Assembly (NCBI GenBank): GCA_020433835.1 | Contig: JAGRBY010000349.1 | Location: 1 to 7,705 of the forward strand | Direction: 5' to 3' | DNA: 7,705 bases | Source of the DNA: Anaerolineae bacterium | Lineage (GTDB): Bacteria > Chloroflexota > Anaerolineae > 4572-78 > J111 | In this document: piece by piece, positions 1 to 5,992 of the stretch | Layout: the number at the start of each line of letters is the position of its first letter | Numbering within the stretch: position 1 is the stretch's first letter | Translations under genes and position numbers: made by a program | Notes under the pieces: generated by a model | Seen by the model: only the letters and a program-made list of their open reading frames with translations | Databases searched by the model: none | What the model was told of the DNA's origin: nothing

Positions 1-57
1 TTATTCGTAATAAATCAGCGTTGGATTAACCCCAATAGGTCGATTGAGGGCGTCTAA

Positions 58-68
58 GTGACTGTCAC
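58..68. promoter_or_regulatory. Short palindrome, possible operator
   Basis: GTGAC-T-GTCAC is a perfect 5+1+5 inverted repeat, 80 nt upstream of the ketosynthase start. The size and symmetry would suit a dimeric repressor or activator site, but no regulator gene is present and only one copy was seen. It starts one base after a TAA at 55-57. The regulatory role is inference only. Confidence 0.2.
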
Positions 69-135
69 CTTTAGAACGTGTGCAAATTTTTTCACATTCT
101 AGACAATCAATAATGAACCCATTGTTCTTGTCGTT

Positions 136-141
136 AAGGAG
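136..141 (+). promoter_or_regulatory. Ribosome binding site deciding the ketosynthase start
   Basis: AAGGAG lies 7 nt before the ATG at 149. In-frame ATGs further upstream (80 and 113) lack such a site and would add up to 23 residues that do not look like the start of a ketosynthase. The family-like start (beta-strand followed by PNNPVSN) begins right after the ATG at 149. Confidence 0.75.
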
Positions 142-148
142 AGTATTT

Positions 149-1372
149 ATGGAAACTGCATATATAACCGGCTGGGGTGTTTGTATGCCAAACAACCCAG
201 TAAGTAACCGTGAAATCGAAAATGTACTTGGGAAAATCGATGGACGAACTTCTCCCGTTAAAGATCTCATCTTAGAACGGAATGGCATTAAATTTCGCTA
301 CTATGCCATCGATCCGGCCACCGGAAAACAAACCCATAACAATACAGCCTTAACGGCTGAAGCTATTCGGGAGATGGCTCGTAGCAGCGGCTTTTCCTTA
401 GAAGAGATAGAATGTCTGGCGTGCGGAACATCTTCCCCGGATCAAATCATTCCTAATCATGCCTGTATGGTTCATGGCGAGCTAGGAAACCCACCTTGCG
501 AAGTTGTAGCTACATCAGGTGTGTGCTGCTCTGGAATGACGGCTTTGAAATACGGCTTTATGAATGTTGCCGCGGGGTTAGTTAACAACGCTATTGTTAC
601 CGGCTCTGAATTAGCTTCGGCGCACCTGCGAGCATCACATTTTAATGCTGAAGTCAAAGCCAAAAAAGGCTTTAAAGACGTGGTCAAACAGGTAAAAAAT
701 CAGCTCAGCCAAATCGACAGCTTCGAGTCGGCCAAACAACGTTTAAAAGAGCTGCCCTACATTGCGTTTGAAAATGAATTTTTACGCTGGATGTTATCCG
801 ACGGAGCCGGGGCCTTATTGATTACCAATAAACCGCGTGAAGATAGATTTTCGCTGCGTGTCGATTGGATGGAAGTGGTTTCGTACGCTAACGAATTAGA
901 GCCGTGTATGTATTGGGGTGCGGTGAAACAAGAAAACGGAGACTTCACCACCTGGCGACAAAACGGACAAGACACAGAGACCTTATTGCGTGACGGATTT
1001 TTTAATCTCACGCAAGATGTACGGGTCTTGGCAGATAATATTATAGAAGTAGGCTTTCAAAAATCATTTAAGAGAGTTCAAGAAAAGCATCAGGGCACGC
1101 CTGATGCAATCGATTGGCTCTTACCACATTATTCATCTGATTTTTTCCGTCAGCCAATCTATGATAAATTGGTCGAGAATGACTTTGTTATTCCCTACGA
1201 AAAATGGTTTACTAATCTTCCCTATAAAGGCAATACCGGTTCAGCTTCTATTTACATTATGCTAGAAGAACTGATGAATTCAGGTCGTGTCAAAGAAGGC
1301 GATACCATTTTGTGCGCCGTACCGGAAAGTGCTCGCTTCTCGTTTGCTTATATGCATCTTACTGTCGTATAA
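149..1372 (+). CDS. KASIII-type 3-oxoacyl-ACP synthase, DarB-like
   Basis: A 407-residue thiolase-fold condensing enzyme. It would catalyse a decarboxylative or acyl-transfer condensation of acyl thioesters, probably on an acyl carrier protein, in the cytoplasm. The triad is visible: nucleophile Cys127 in VCCSGM (next to Cys126), His327 in LLPHYSS and Asn362 in KGNTGSAS. It is about 90 residues longer than FabH. Part of the excess is a charged, Lys/Glu-rich insertion at about residues 166-210, just before the SDGAGALL strand. The N-terminus (PNNPVSN, then LGKIDGR, then RNGIKFRYYAID) resembles, from memory, the DarB/FabH-like ketosynthases of dialkylresorcinol and flexirubin pathways. No DarA aromatase or carrier protein is nearby, so the product is unknown. 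The start is fixed by AAGGAG at 136-141. The type II thioesterase gene begins 11 nt downstream, suggesting an operon. Alternatives are a CerJ-like acyltransferase or another specialised KASIII. The family call is firm; the DarB subtype is inference. Confidence 0.85.
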   Translation: METAYITGWGVCMPNNPVSNREIENVLGKIDGRTSPVKDLILERNGIKFRYYAIDPATGKQTHNNTALTAEAIREMARSSGFSLEEIECLACGTSSPDQIIPNHACMVHGELGNPPCEVVATSGVCCSGMTALKYGFMNVAAGLVNNAIVTGSELASAHLRASHFNAEVKAKKGFKDVVKQVKNQLSQIDSFESAKQRLKELPYIAFENEFLRWMLSDGAGALLITNKPREDRFSLRVDWMEVVSYANELEPCMYWGAVKQENGDFTTWRQNGQDTETLLRDGFFNLTQDVRVLADNIIEVGFQKSFKRVQEKHQGTPDAIDWLLPHYSSDFFRQPIYDKLVENDFVIPYEKWFTNLPYKGNTGSASIYIMLEELMNSGRVKEGDTILCAVPESARFSFAYMHLTVV

Positions 1373-1383
1373 ACCGAGAACGT

Positions 1384-2139
1384 ATGCAAAAATCTAACCC
1401 TTGGCTTGTCTTTCCCAAACCCAATCCCCAAGCAAACCTACGCTTGTTTTGCTTACCCTACGCCGGAGGCAAAGCCTCTATATTTCAAACATGGCCCGAG
1501 ATGCTGCCGGCTGAAGTTGAACTCTGTGCCATCCAACTTCCCGGCCGCAGCGATCGGCTGAGCGAACCGGCTTTTACCAGCATGCCTCTTTTAATCGAGG
1601 TCATGCTGCCTCATCTACTGTCTTATCTCGATAAACCCTTTGCTGTGTTTGGCCACAGTATGGGCGGGCTAATTGGTTTTGAACTAACGCGCTATTTGCG
1701 CCGACAGCACACGATACAACCCGTTTGTTTATTCATGTCGGCCTGCCGAGCGCCCCACGTGTCATTAACTTATTCGCCCCTGCATATGTTGCCCGATTCC
1801 GCATTTAAGGCCGCGCTGCGCTATATTAATGGCACCCCGGAACCCATCCTGCAAAATGAGGCATTTATAGATCTGCTGCTGCCTACACTGCGGGCGGATT
1901 TTGCGTTGTCTGAAACGTATCGCTATTATGAAGAGGCTTTGCTTGACTGTTCGATCTGTGTGTTTGGTGGCAAACAAGATAAACTCGTTAGCTACTCCGC
2001 TCTAAACGCCTGGCAGGAACAAACCCAGGGTCAATTTCAGCTCCACATGCTGCCCGGCGATCACTTCTTCTTAACCAGCGCTCAATTACGACTGGTAGGG
2101 GCTATAAGCCATGAACTCGATCACCTAAAGATTATTTGA
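1384..2139 (+). CDS. Type II thioesterase (alpha/beta-hydrolase)
   Basis: A 251-residue thioesterase of the GrsT/RifR type, the usual length for the family. Such stand-alone enzymes hydrolyse unwanted acyl groups from carrier proteins of polyketide or non-ribosomal peptide synthases, or release short products. Visible landmarks are the N-terminal LFCLPYAGG strand-turn (oxyanion hole region), the QLPGRSDR motif, nucleophile Ser92 in GHSMGG, Asp199 in GGKQDKLV and His227 in GDHFFL, so the catalytic triad is complete. No signal peptide is seen; it is cytoplasmic. An earlier in-frame ATG at 1312 would overlap the ketosynthase. The ATG at 1384 gives the canonical N-terminus, although its ribosome binding site is weak (GAGAA at 1376-1380), so translation may be coupled to the ketosynthase, 11 nt upstream. 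Its presence argues that the neighbouring ketosynthase works on carrier-bound intermediates of specialised metabolism, but the synthase it serves is not in the window. Confidence 0.9.
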   Translation: MQKSNPWLVFPKPNPQANLRLFCLPYAGGKASIFQTWPEMLPAEVELCAIQLPGRSDRLSEPAFTSMPLLIEVMLPHLLSYLDKPFAVFGHSMGGLIGFELTRYLRRQHTIQPVCLFMSACRAPHVSLTYSPLHMLPDSAFKAALRYINGTPEPILQNEAFIDLLLPTLRADFALSETYRYYEEALLDCSICVFGGKQDKLVSYSALNAWQEQTQGQFQLHMLPGDHFFLTSAQLRLVGAISHELDHLKII

Positions 2140-2170
2140 CAGGAACCTTGTTTTCTTTAAGAGTTCCTGT
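2139..2170 (+). promoter_or_regulatory. Hairpin at the thioesterase stop codon
   Basis: ACAGGAAC (2139-2146) pairs perfectly with GTTCCTGT (2163-2170). Inside it CTT (2147-2149) pairs with AAG (2159-2161), giving about 11 pairs with one bulged A and a 9-nt loop. It starts at the last base of the TGA stop. It could end transcription or protect the 3' end of the ketosynthase-thioesterase mRNA. The bases after the stem are AT-rich but not a T run, so a classical intrinsic terminator is not well supported. Confidence 0.4.
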
Positions 2171-2189
2171 ATCTATTAAATTAATACAC

Positions 2190-2197
2190 TACCTTTG
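2190..2197 (+). promoter_or_regulatory. Possible Bacteroidota-type -7 promoter element
   Basis: TACCTTTG matches the TAnnTTTG -7 consensus of Bacteroidota primary sigma factor promoters, and the following bases (CAC) also look typical. The expected TTG/TTTG element 19-21 nt upstream is poor. No good sigma70 -35/-10 pair was found in the gap. If active, it would start a transcript near 2203 and serve the ATPase-permease pair. A match of six fixed bases is not rare in an AT-rich stretch. Confidence 0.25.
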
Positions 2198-2288
2198 CAC
2201 TTTAAAGTATTATGGCAAAAAATCAGGGTTTTTAGCGTTAAAAAAACGTCTTTTAGACATCAAAACCCTGGTTTCTAAAAAAGTGCAA
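2195..2288 (+). promoter_or_regulatory. Nested inverted repeats, candidate structured leader
   Basis: Three co-axial pairings nest inside one another. Outer: TTGCACTTT (2195-2203) with AAAGTGCAA (2280-2288), 9 perfect pairs. Middle: 2220-2232 with 2262-2274, 13 pairs including one T-G wobble, with the perfect core CAGGGTTTT / AAAACCCTG. Inner: CGTT (2236-2239) with AACG (2245-2248). The element ends 32 nt before the ATPase start, where a cis-acting mRNA structure would sit. It matches no riboswitch family I can name. The pairing is read directly from sequence; function is inference. Confidence 0.4.
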
Positions 2289-2320
2289 CCATCGTCATTA
2301 ATAGTTAAAAAGATAAGCTC

Positions 2321-3100
2321 ATGTTCAAATTTTTTAAACGTAATCGTCGTACGTCGCAAACTATCGAACAACACGACCAAAACGACCACCACCTTATTAC
2401 CTTAAAAAATGTAGTTAAGGCTTATGATACGGCAGCCGGACCGTTTTTAGCACTTAAAAATATCACTTTACAGATCGATGCCGGCGAATTTGTGACGATT
2501 GTTGGCAAATCAGGGAGTGGTAAATCAACCCTGATCAATATGATAACCGGCATTGATCGACCTACCTCAGGGGAGGTTTGGATTGGGGGCACCGCCGTGC
2601 ATACCCTCAGTGAAGGCCAGATGGCCATTTGGCGCGGCAAACAAATTGGCTTGGTTTTTCAATTCTTTCAACTGCTGCCGACCCTGACCGTTGTAGAAAA
2701 CGTTATGCTGCCTATGGATTTTTGTAACGTCTATACCTATGCAGAACGAGAGCAGCGAGCCTTGGATCTCCTTGAGCAGGTTGAGATGGCAGATCAAGCC
2801 TACAAACTCCCTACCGCGATATCGGGAGGGCAGCAGCAGCGTGCAGCTATCGCCAGAGCGATGGCCAACGATCCACCTATGATTATTGCCGACGAACCAA
2901 CCGGCAACCTCGACTCTAAAACGACAGCATCAATTTTGGATCTCTTCAAACGCCTGGTCAAAGGAGGAAAAACCATCTTAATTGTTACCCACGATAACGA
3001 TCTGGCCAATCAGGGGACACGAACCATCTCCATTGCCGACGGGTTAATCGAAAGCGATACCAGCCTCATCAATATCCCGCTTCCTGTCGCTTACGCGTGA
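2321..3100 (+). CDS. ABC exporter ATPase, LolD/MacB type
   Basis: A 259-residue ATP-binding subunit that powers the permease encoded 7 nt downstream. All nucleotide-binding motifs are present: Walker [10 protein letters not shown] at residues 62-70, Q-loop in VFQFFQ, signature ISGGQQQR at 167-174 (Ile replacing the usual Leu), Walker B MIIADEP at 187-193 with catalytic Glu192, D-loop GNLDS and H-loop His224 in VTHD. The GNLD and HDNDLA context is typical of the MacB/LolD/FtsE group, whose partners carry FtsX-type domains. The first 25 residues are a basic, then Gln/Asp/His-rich extension before the ABC domain proper (from LITLKNV). No later in-frame Met explains it away, so the ATG at 2321 stands despite a weak ribosome binding site. 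The protein is cytoplasmic and membrane-associated. The substrate is unknown; position after the ketosynthase and thioesterase suggests export of their product, but this is guilt by association. Confidence 0.9.
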   Translation: MFKFFKRNRRTSQTIEQHDQNDHHLITLKNVVKAYDTAAGPFLALKNITLQIDAGEFVTIVGKSGSGKSTLINMITGIDRPTSGEVWIGGTAVHTLSEGQMAIWRGKQIGLVFQFFQLLPTLTVVENVMLPMDFCNVYTYAEREQRALDLLEQVEMADQAYKLPTAISGGQQQRAAIARAMANDPPMIIADEPTGNLDSKTTASILDLFKRLVKGGKTILIVTHDNDLANQGTRTISIADGLIESDTSLINIPLPVAYA

Positions 3101-3107
3101 ACACCCT

Positions 3108-5504
3108 ATGAAACTTTTACCTCCTCGCTGGCGTAAGGTCTTCCGAGACATGCAAAACAACCGGTCGCGGACAATACTTGTTGTCATTTCTATTGCGGTC
3201 GGTGTATTTGCCATAGGGGTTGTTTCCGGCTCGCAGACGGTTTTGTTAGAAACCTTGAATAAAAGTTATGCCGCCACAAACCCCTCAAGCGGTCGCGTAT
3301 TTTTGGCTGACACCTTTGGCGATGACATTGTTGAGACAATTGACGGTTTGCGCGAAATTGACGTGGCCCAAGGCTATCAAGAATTTAGCGTTCGCTTTCG
3401 CCTTAACGACGAACCGGATTGGCGTACACTTTATATCAGAGCTTTTGATTCCTATGAAGATATGGAAATCGACAAGATCTGGCACGAAGCCGGCGAATGG
3501 CCCCCACCGGACAAAAAACTACTGCTAGAACGAACCTCTCTCAATTGGATTGGAGCAAAAATTGGTGATACGGTCACTATCGAAACCCCGGCCGGCCACG
3601 TTCGCCACCTGGAAATTGTCGGCACAGCCCACGACCAAAGCGGGCCGCCCACGGCATTAACAGGACGAATACGGGGATATATCAGCCGCAACAGCTTAGA
3701 ATGGCTCGATCAACCCTCCCAATTTAACCGGTTAACCTTTGTTGTGTCTAAAAATCGGCTTGATAAAAGCTACATCGAAACCGTAAGCGATCTGGTACGG
3801 AGTAAGCTTGAAGACGCTAACTTAGAGATTTATTTCATCGTCATTCCGAATCCGGGCGAACATCCGGTTGATGACATTCTTCAACCGCTGCTTTATATTC
3901 TCACCGGGTTGGGTGTATTGGCTTTAGTATTGAGTGGTTTTTTGGTTATTAACACCATTTCCGCACTCCTTGCCCAACAAACGCGCCAAATTGGCATGAT
4001 GAAGGCCATTGGAGCACGACGCAGCCAAATTATTTCACTCTATTTTGTGACAGTGATTATTTACGGGCTGCTCTCGCTGTGTATCTCTATGCCCCTGGGG
4101 ATGGGTGGCGCGTGGGCGTTTACGCGCTTTATGACCAATTTCTTTAATGCGGATCTGGAGCACTTTTTTGTTCCCATTGAAGCAATGCTCTTACAAATTG
4201 GGGTCGGCCTGATGGTTCCGCTTTTAGTGGCTATTTATCCCATTATAGCAGGCACGCGCGTAACGGTACGTGAAGCAATAAACGATTATGGTTTAGGTCA
4301 AGGAAAATTTGGAACCAGCGCTATTGATCGGCTATTGCAGGGATTAAAAGGTCTATCCCGCCCCATGATGATCTCACTTCGCAATACATTCCGACGTAAA
4401 GCACGCTTAATCCTTACCCTGCTAACCCTAACCGTGGCCGGCTCAACCTTTATCACGATATTCAGCGTTCGAGATTCGCTCAAAAAAACGCTGGATCAAA
4501 CCCTAAATTATTGGAGTTATCATCTCGATATCGCTTTTGAGAAAGAGTACCGAGCTGTGGAGATTACCCGAGTAGCTGAGAAAGTTCCTGGGGTAGCACG
4601 TATTGAAACCTGGGGTGATAAACGCGTAAACCGCGTTCGATCTGACGGGCGGGAGAGTGATACTATTACCATGTATGGCCTGCCCGCCGACACAAAAATG
4701 CTTCAACCCATTTTGCTGGAAGGGCGCTGGCTGCTGCCTGACGATACCGATGCCATAGTGATTAACTCAGATTTACAACAAGGGGAGTCTGATCTCAAAG
4801 TTGGCGGTACAATTGTGTTACGGATAGGATCACGTGATACAACCTGGCATATTGTTGGTGTTGTACAAAGTACGATCATAGGCTCTTTTGTCTATACGAA
4901 TTATCCCTATTTCGCTCAGGTAGTGCACGAAGTGGGAAAAGCGGGCCGCGCTCAAGTTATCACCGATACAGATGATCTGGAAGAGCAGCTCAATATTGGC
5001 GAAGCATTGGCCTCCCAGTTGGAGCGAGCCGGTTTGAAGATTGCAGCTATCCGCCCCGTAACTGAATTTCGAGGGACTATTCAGTTTGCTTTTGATTTTT
5101 TAATCAGTTTTCTGCTGATTATGTCGGTGATTCTCGCCGTTGTCGGGGGGTTAGGACTATCCGGAACCATGAGCATCAACGTTTTGGAGCGGGTCCGCGA
5201 GATCGGGGTTATGCGGGCTATTGGAGCCTCTAACTCAGCCATCCTCCAGCTTGTGATTGTTGAAGGGGTGATTATTGGCTTACTGAGCTGGTTTATTGGT
5301 GTCATTGTGGCAGTACCCATGAGCAAAATTATTAGTGACCAAGTGGGTATTCAGCTCTTACAAGATCCGCTTCAATTTACATTTTCGATAAATGGAACGC
5401 TCATCTGGCTCATCATTGCGATTATCTTAGCGGCGGTCGCCAGCATCCTGCCCGCACGAGCTGCGTCGCAGCTAACGGTTCGTGAAGTATTGGCTTACGA
5501 GTAG
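3108..5504 (+). CDS. ABC exporter permease with two FtsX/MacB modules
   Basis: A 798-residue permease, roughly twice the length of LolC or MacB-like single-module permeases. Eight membrane segments are readable: about residues 21-41, 262-290, 308-340, 360-383, 433-455, 662-685, 712-735 and 762-783. They form two repeats, each with one helix, a large extracytoplasmic MacB-PCD-like domain (about 45-255 and 460-655) and a three-helix FtsX domain. Both FtsX domains carry the conserved cytoplasmic loop pattern QIGMMKAIGA (about 298-307) and EIGVMRAIGA. The LRNTFRRKARL stretch before helix five starts the second module. The ATG at 3108 lies 7 nt after the ATPase stop, with no clear Shine-Dalgarno, so coupled translation is likely. 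With the ATPase it should form a mechanotransmission-type exporter or lipid/lipoprotein extractor. No MacA-like adaptor or TolC-like channel is encoded here. Substrate unknown. Confidence 0.9.
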   Translation: MKLLPPRWRKVFRDMQNNRSRTILVVISIAVGVFAIGVVSGSQTVLLETLNKSYAATNPSSGRVFLADTFGDDIVETIDGLREIDVAQGYQEFSVRFRLNDEPDWRTLYIRAFDSYEDMEIDKIWHEAGEWPPPDKKLLLERTSLNWIGAKIGDTVTIETPAGHVRHLEIVGTAHDQSGPPTALTGRIRGYISRNSLEWLDQPSQFNRLTFVVSKNRLDKSYIETVSDLVRSKLEDANLEIYFIVIPNPGEHPVDDILQPLLYILTGLGVLALVLSGFLVINTISALLAQQTRQIGMMKAIGARRSQIISLYFVTVIIYGLLSLCISMPLGMGGAWAFTRFMTNFFNADLEHFFVPIEAMLLQIGVGLMVPLLVAIYPIIAGTRVTVREAINDYGLGQGKFGTSAIDRLLQGLKGLSRPMMISLRNTFRRKARLILTLLTLTVAGSTFITIFSVRDSLKKTLDQTLNYWSYHLDIAFEKEYRAVEITRVAEKVPGVARIETWGDKRVNRVRSDGRESDTITMYGLPADTKMLQPILLEGRWLLPDDTDAIVINSDLQQGESDLKVGGTIVLRIGSRDTTWHIVGVVQSTIIGSFVYTNYPYFAQVVHEVGKAGRAQVITDTDDLEEQLNIGEALASQLERAGLKIAAIRPVTEFRGTIQFAFDFLISFLLIMSVILAVVGGLGLSGTMSINVLERVREIGVMRAIGASNSAILQLVIVEGVIIGLLSWFIGVIVAVPMSKIISDQVGIQLLQDPLQFTFSINGTLIWLIIAIILAAVASILPARAASQLTVREVLAYE

Positions 5505-5634
5505 GCTATACACTCCGGTCTACATAAAAGAACAGATATCGGCTTTGAGTCCCTTAAAACTCGCCATTATTCCAGGTTCGATACTGTTCAACTGTCTAGT
5601 GTGCTTGATAGAATTTTCGTCTATTATTAGGGGC

Positions 5635-5651
5635 GAGACGAGAGGAGACGA
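5635..5651 (+). repeat. GAGACGA direct repeat
   Basis: GAGACGA occurs at 5635-5641 and again at 5645-5651, separated by 3 nt. Both copies can pair with TCGTCT at 5617-5622; the second extends the pairing to seven bases (5616-5622 with 5646-5652). This allows two mutually exclusive hairpins in a transcript. It may be chance. Confidence 0.3.
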
Positions 5652-5705
5652 ATACCACAATTCCTATCTAAGAGCGTGGGTTTTGTTGCTTAAATTCAAC
5701 AATTC

Positions 5706-5735
5706 TCTATCTAGGGCAAAGACCCGATAGATTTT
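5706..5735 (+). terminator. Terminator-like hairpin after the exporter genes
   Basis: TCTATC (5706-5711) pairs with GATAGA (5726-5731), and GGG (5714-5716) with CCC (5723-5725). This makes a 9-pair stem with a 2-nt bulge and a 6-nt loop, followed directly by TTTT (5732-5735). It is about 200 nt downstream of the permease stop. The T run is short, so termination efficiency is doubtful. Confidence 0.35.
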
Positions 5736-5832
5736 GGCCCGAAAGTTACAGTATCGCAAAGGTCTGGTCTAAATCTGTTAGGTCTTGTTACCCTGAGAAT
5801 TACTGGCCCAGGTGGCGTATTATGGACTTATA

Positions 5833-5845
5833 CTGTAAAATACAG
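5833..5845. promoter_or_regulatory. CTGTA-AAA-TACAG palindrome
   Basis: A perfect 5+3+5 inverted repeat about 150 nt upstream of the phosphofructokinase start, overlapping a possible -10 box (TATACT, 5829-5834). It could be an operator. It does not match the E. coli LexA spacing (CTGT-N8-ACAG), because only five bases separate CTGT from ACAG. No cognate regulator is in the window. Confidence 0.2.
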
Positions 5846-5980
5846 CCTCCATTGCTATGATGCCTGTGTCAAAGTGCCTCGTTCTACTTCATACTCCTCC
5901 ACTACCGGTACTACCATGGTGGTAAGTCATCGGATGATTAAATTATCCAGTCGTTCAATTTAATTCATTTTCTAGCCAAC

Positions 5981-5987
5981 AAGGGGG
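5981..5987 (+). promoter_or_regulatory. Ribosome binding site of the phosphofructokinase
   Basis: AAGGGGG lies 5 nt before the ATG at 5993. It supports this start, which also gives the typical short N-terminus ahead of the GILTGGGD motif. Confidence 0.7.
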
Positions 5988-5992
5988 TTAAT

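Larger units (their letters stand above)
1..148 (+). other. Leader region of the ketosynthase gene
   Basis: No complete gene is seen here. Frame 1 of the plus strand is open from the window edge to a TAA at 55-57 (18 codons). This could be the tail of an upstream gene, but an 18-codon open stretch is common by chance and I cannot support it. The region contains an 11-bp palindrome at 58-68 and a Shine-Dalgarno at 136-141. No convincing -35/-10 pair was found. A minus-strand open frame covers the region but runs on into the ketosynthase, and I treat it as a shadow. Confidence 0.5.
2140..2320 (+). other. AT-rich intergenic leader before the ABC exporter
   Basis: This 181-nt gap is 31 % GC by hand count, clearly below the genes on either side. 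It contains the stop-codon hairpin, a promoter-like TACCTTTG at 2190-2197 and a nested inverted-repeat structure at 2195-2288. An 89-codon open frame crosses the gap and runs 85 bases into the ATPase gene. It has no ribosome binding site and a low-complexity Lys/Thr-rich product, so I do not call it a gene. The ribosome binding site of the ATPase at its 3' end is weak (AGATAAG). Confidence 0.5.
5505..5992 (+). other. Gene-free gap between permease and phosphofructokinase
   Basis: I see no credible gene in these 488 nt. An 82-codon open frame that begins inside the permease end (5482-5730) lacks a ribosome binding site and family features. The gap holds several small inverted repeats: TTCGTCT (5616-5622) with two alternative partners at 5636-5641 and 5646-5652; TTGTTG/CAACAA (5683-5688 / 5697-5702); a terminator-like hairpin at 5706-5735; and CTGTA-AAA-TACAG at 5833-5845. 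TATACT at 5829-5834 or TATTAT at 5818-5823 could be -10 boxes for the phosphofructokinase, but neither has a good -35. No tRNA or known riboswitch was recognised. Confidence 0.5.

Noticed and set aside
1..57. Plus-strand frame 1 open to a TAA at 55-57, possible tail of an upstream gene
   Set aside because: Eighteen open codons are expected often by chance, and the peptide shows no family signature.
1..288. Minus-strand 95-codon open frame across the start of the window
   Set aside because: It overlaps the well-supported start of the ketosynthase, has no recognisable domain and fits a shadow frame.
2136..2405. 89-codon plus-strand frame bridging the thioesterase and the ATPase
   Set aside because: No ribosome binding site, Lys/Thr-rich low-complexity product, long overlap with the ATPase gene, and the region is better explained by inverted repeats.
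4298..5326. Several minus-strand open frames of 60-80 codons inside the permease gene
   Set aside because: They mirror a long, clearly coding plus-strand frame and have no independent features.
5566..5585. GGTTCGATAC resembling a tRNA T-arm
   Set aside because: Only about three stem pairs form around it, and no acceptor, D or anticodon arms could be found at the right distances.
5482..5730. 82-codon plus-strand frame after the permease
   Set aside because: It starts inside the permease in another frame without a ribosome binding site and shows no motif; it also runs through two hairpins.
5694..5783. Integron attC-like pair ATTCAAC (5694-5700) and GTTAGGT (5777-5783)
   Set aside because: Each fits the RYYYAAC / GTTRRRY consensus, but the two are not complementary to each other as a real attC requires, and no integrase or cassette is present.
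5901..5924. ACCGGT and ACCATGGT palindromes in the gap
   Set aside because: Short restriction-site-like palindromes with no partner or extended symmetry; likely chance.
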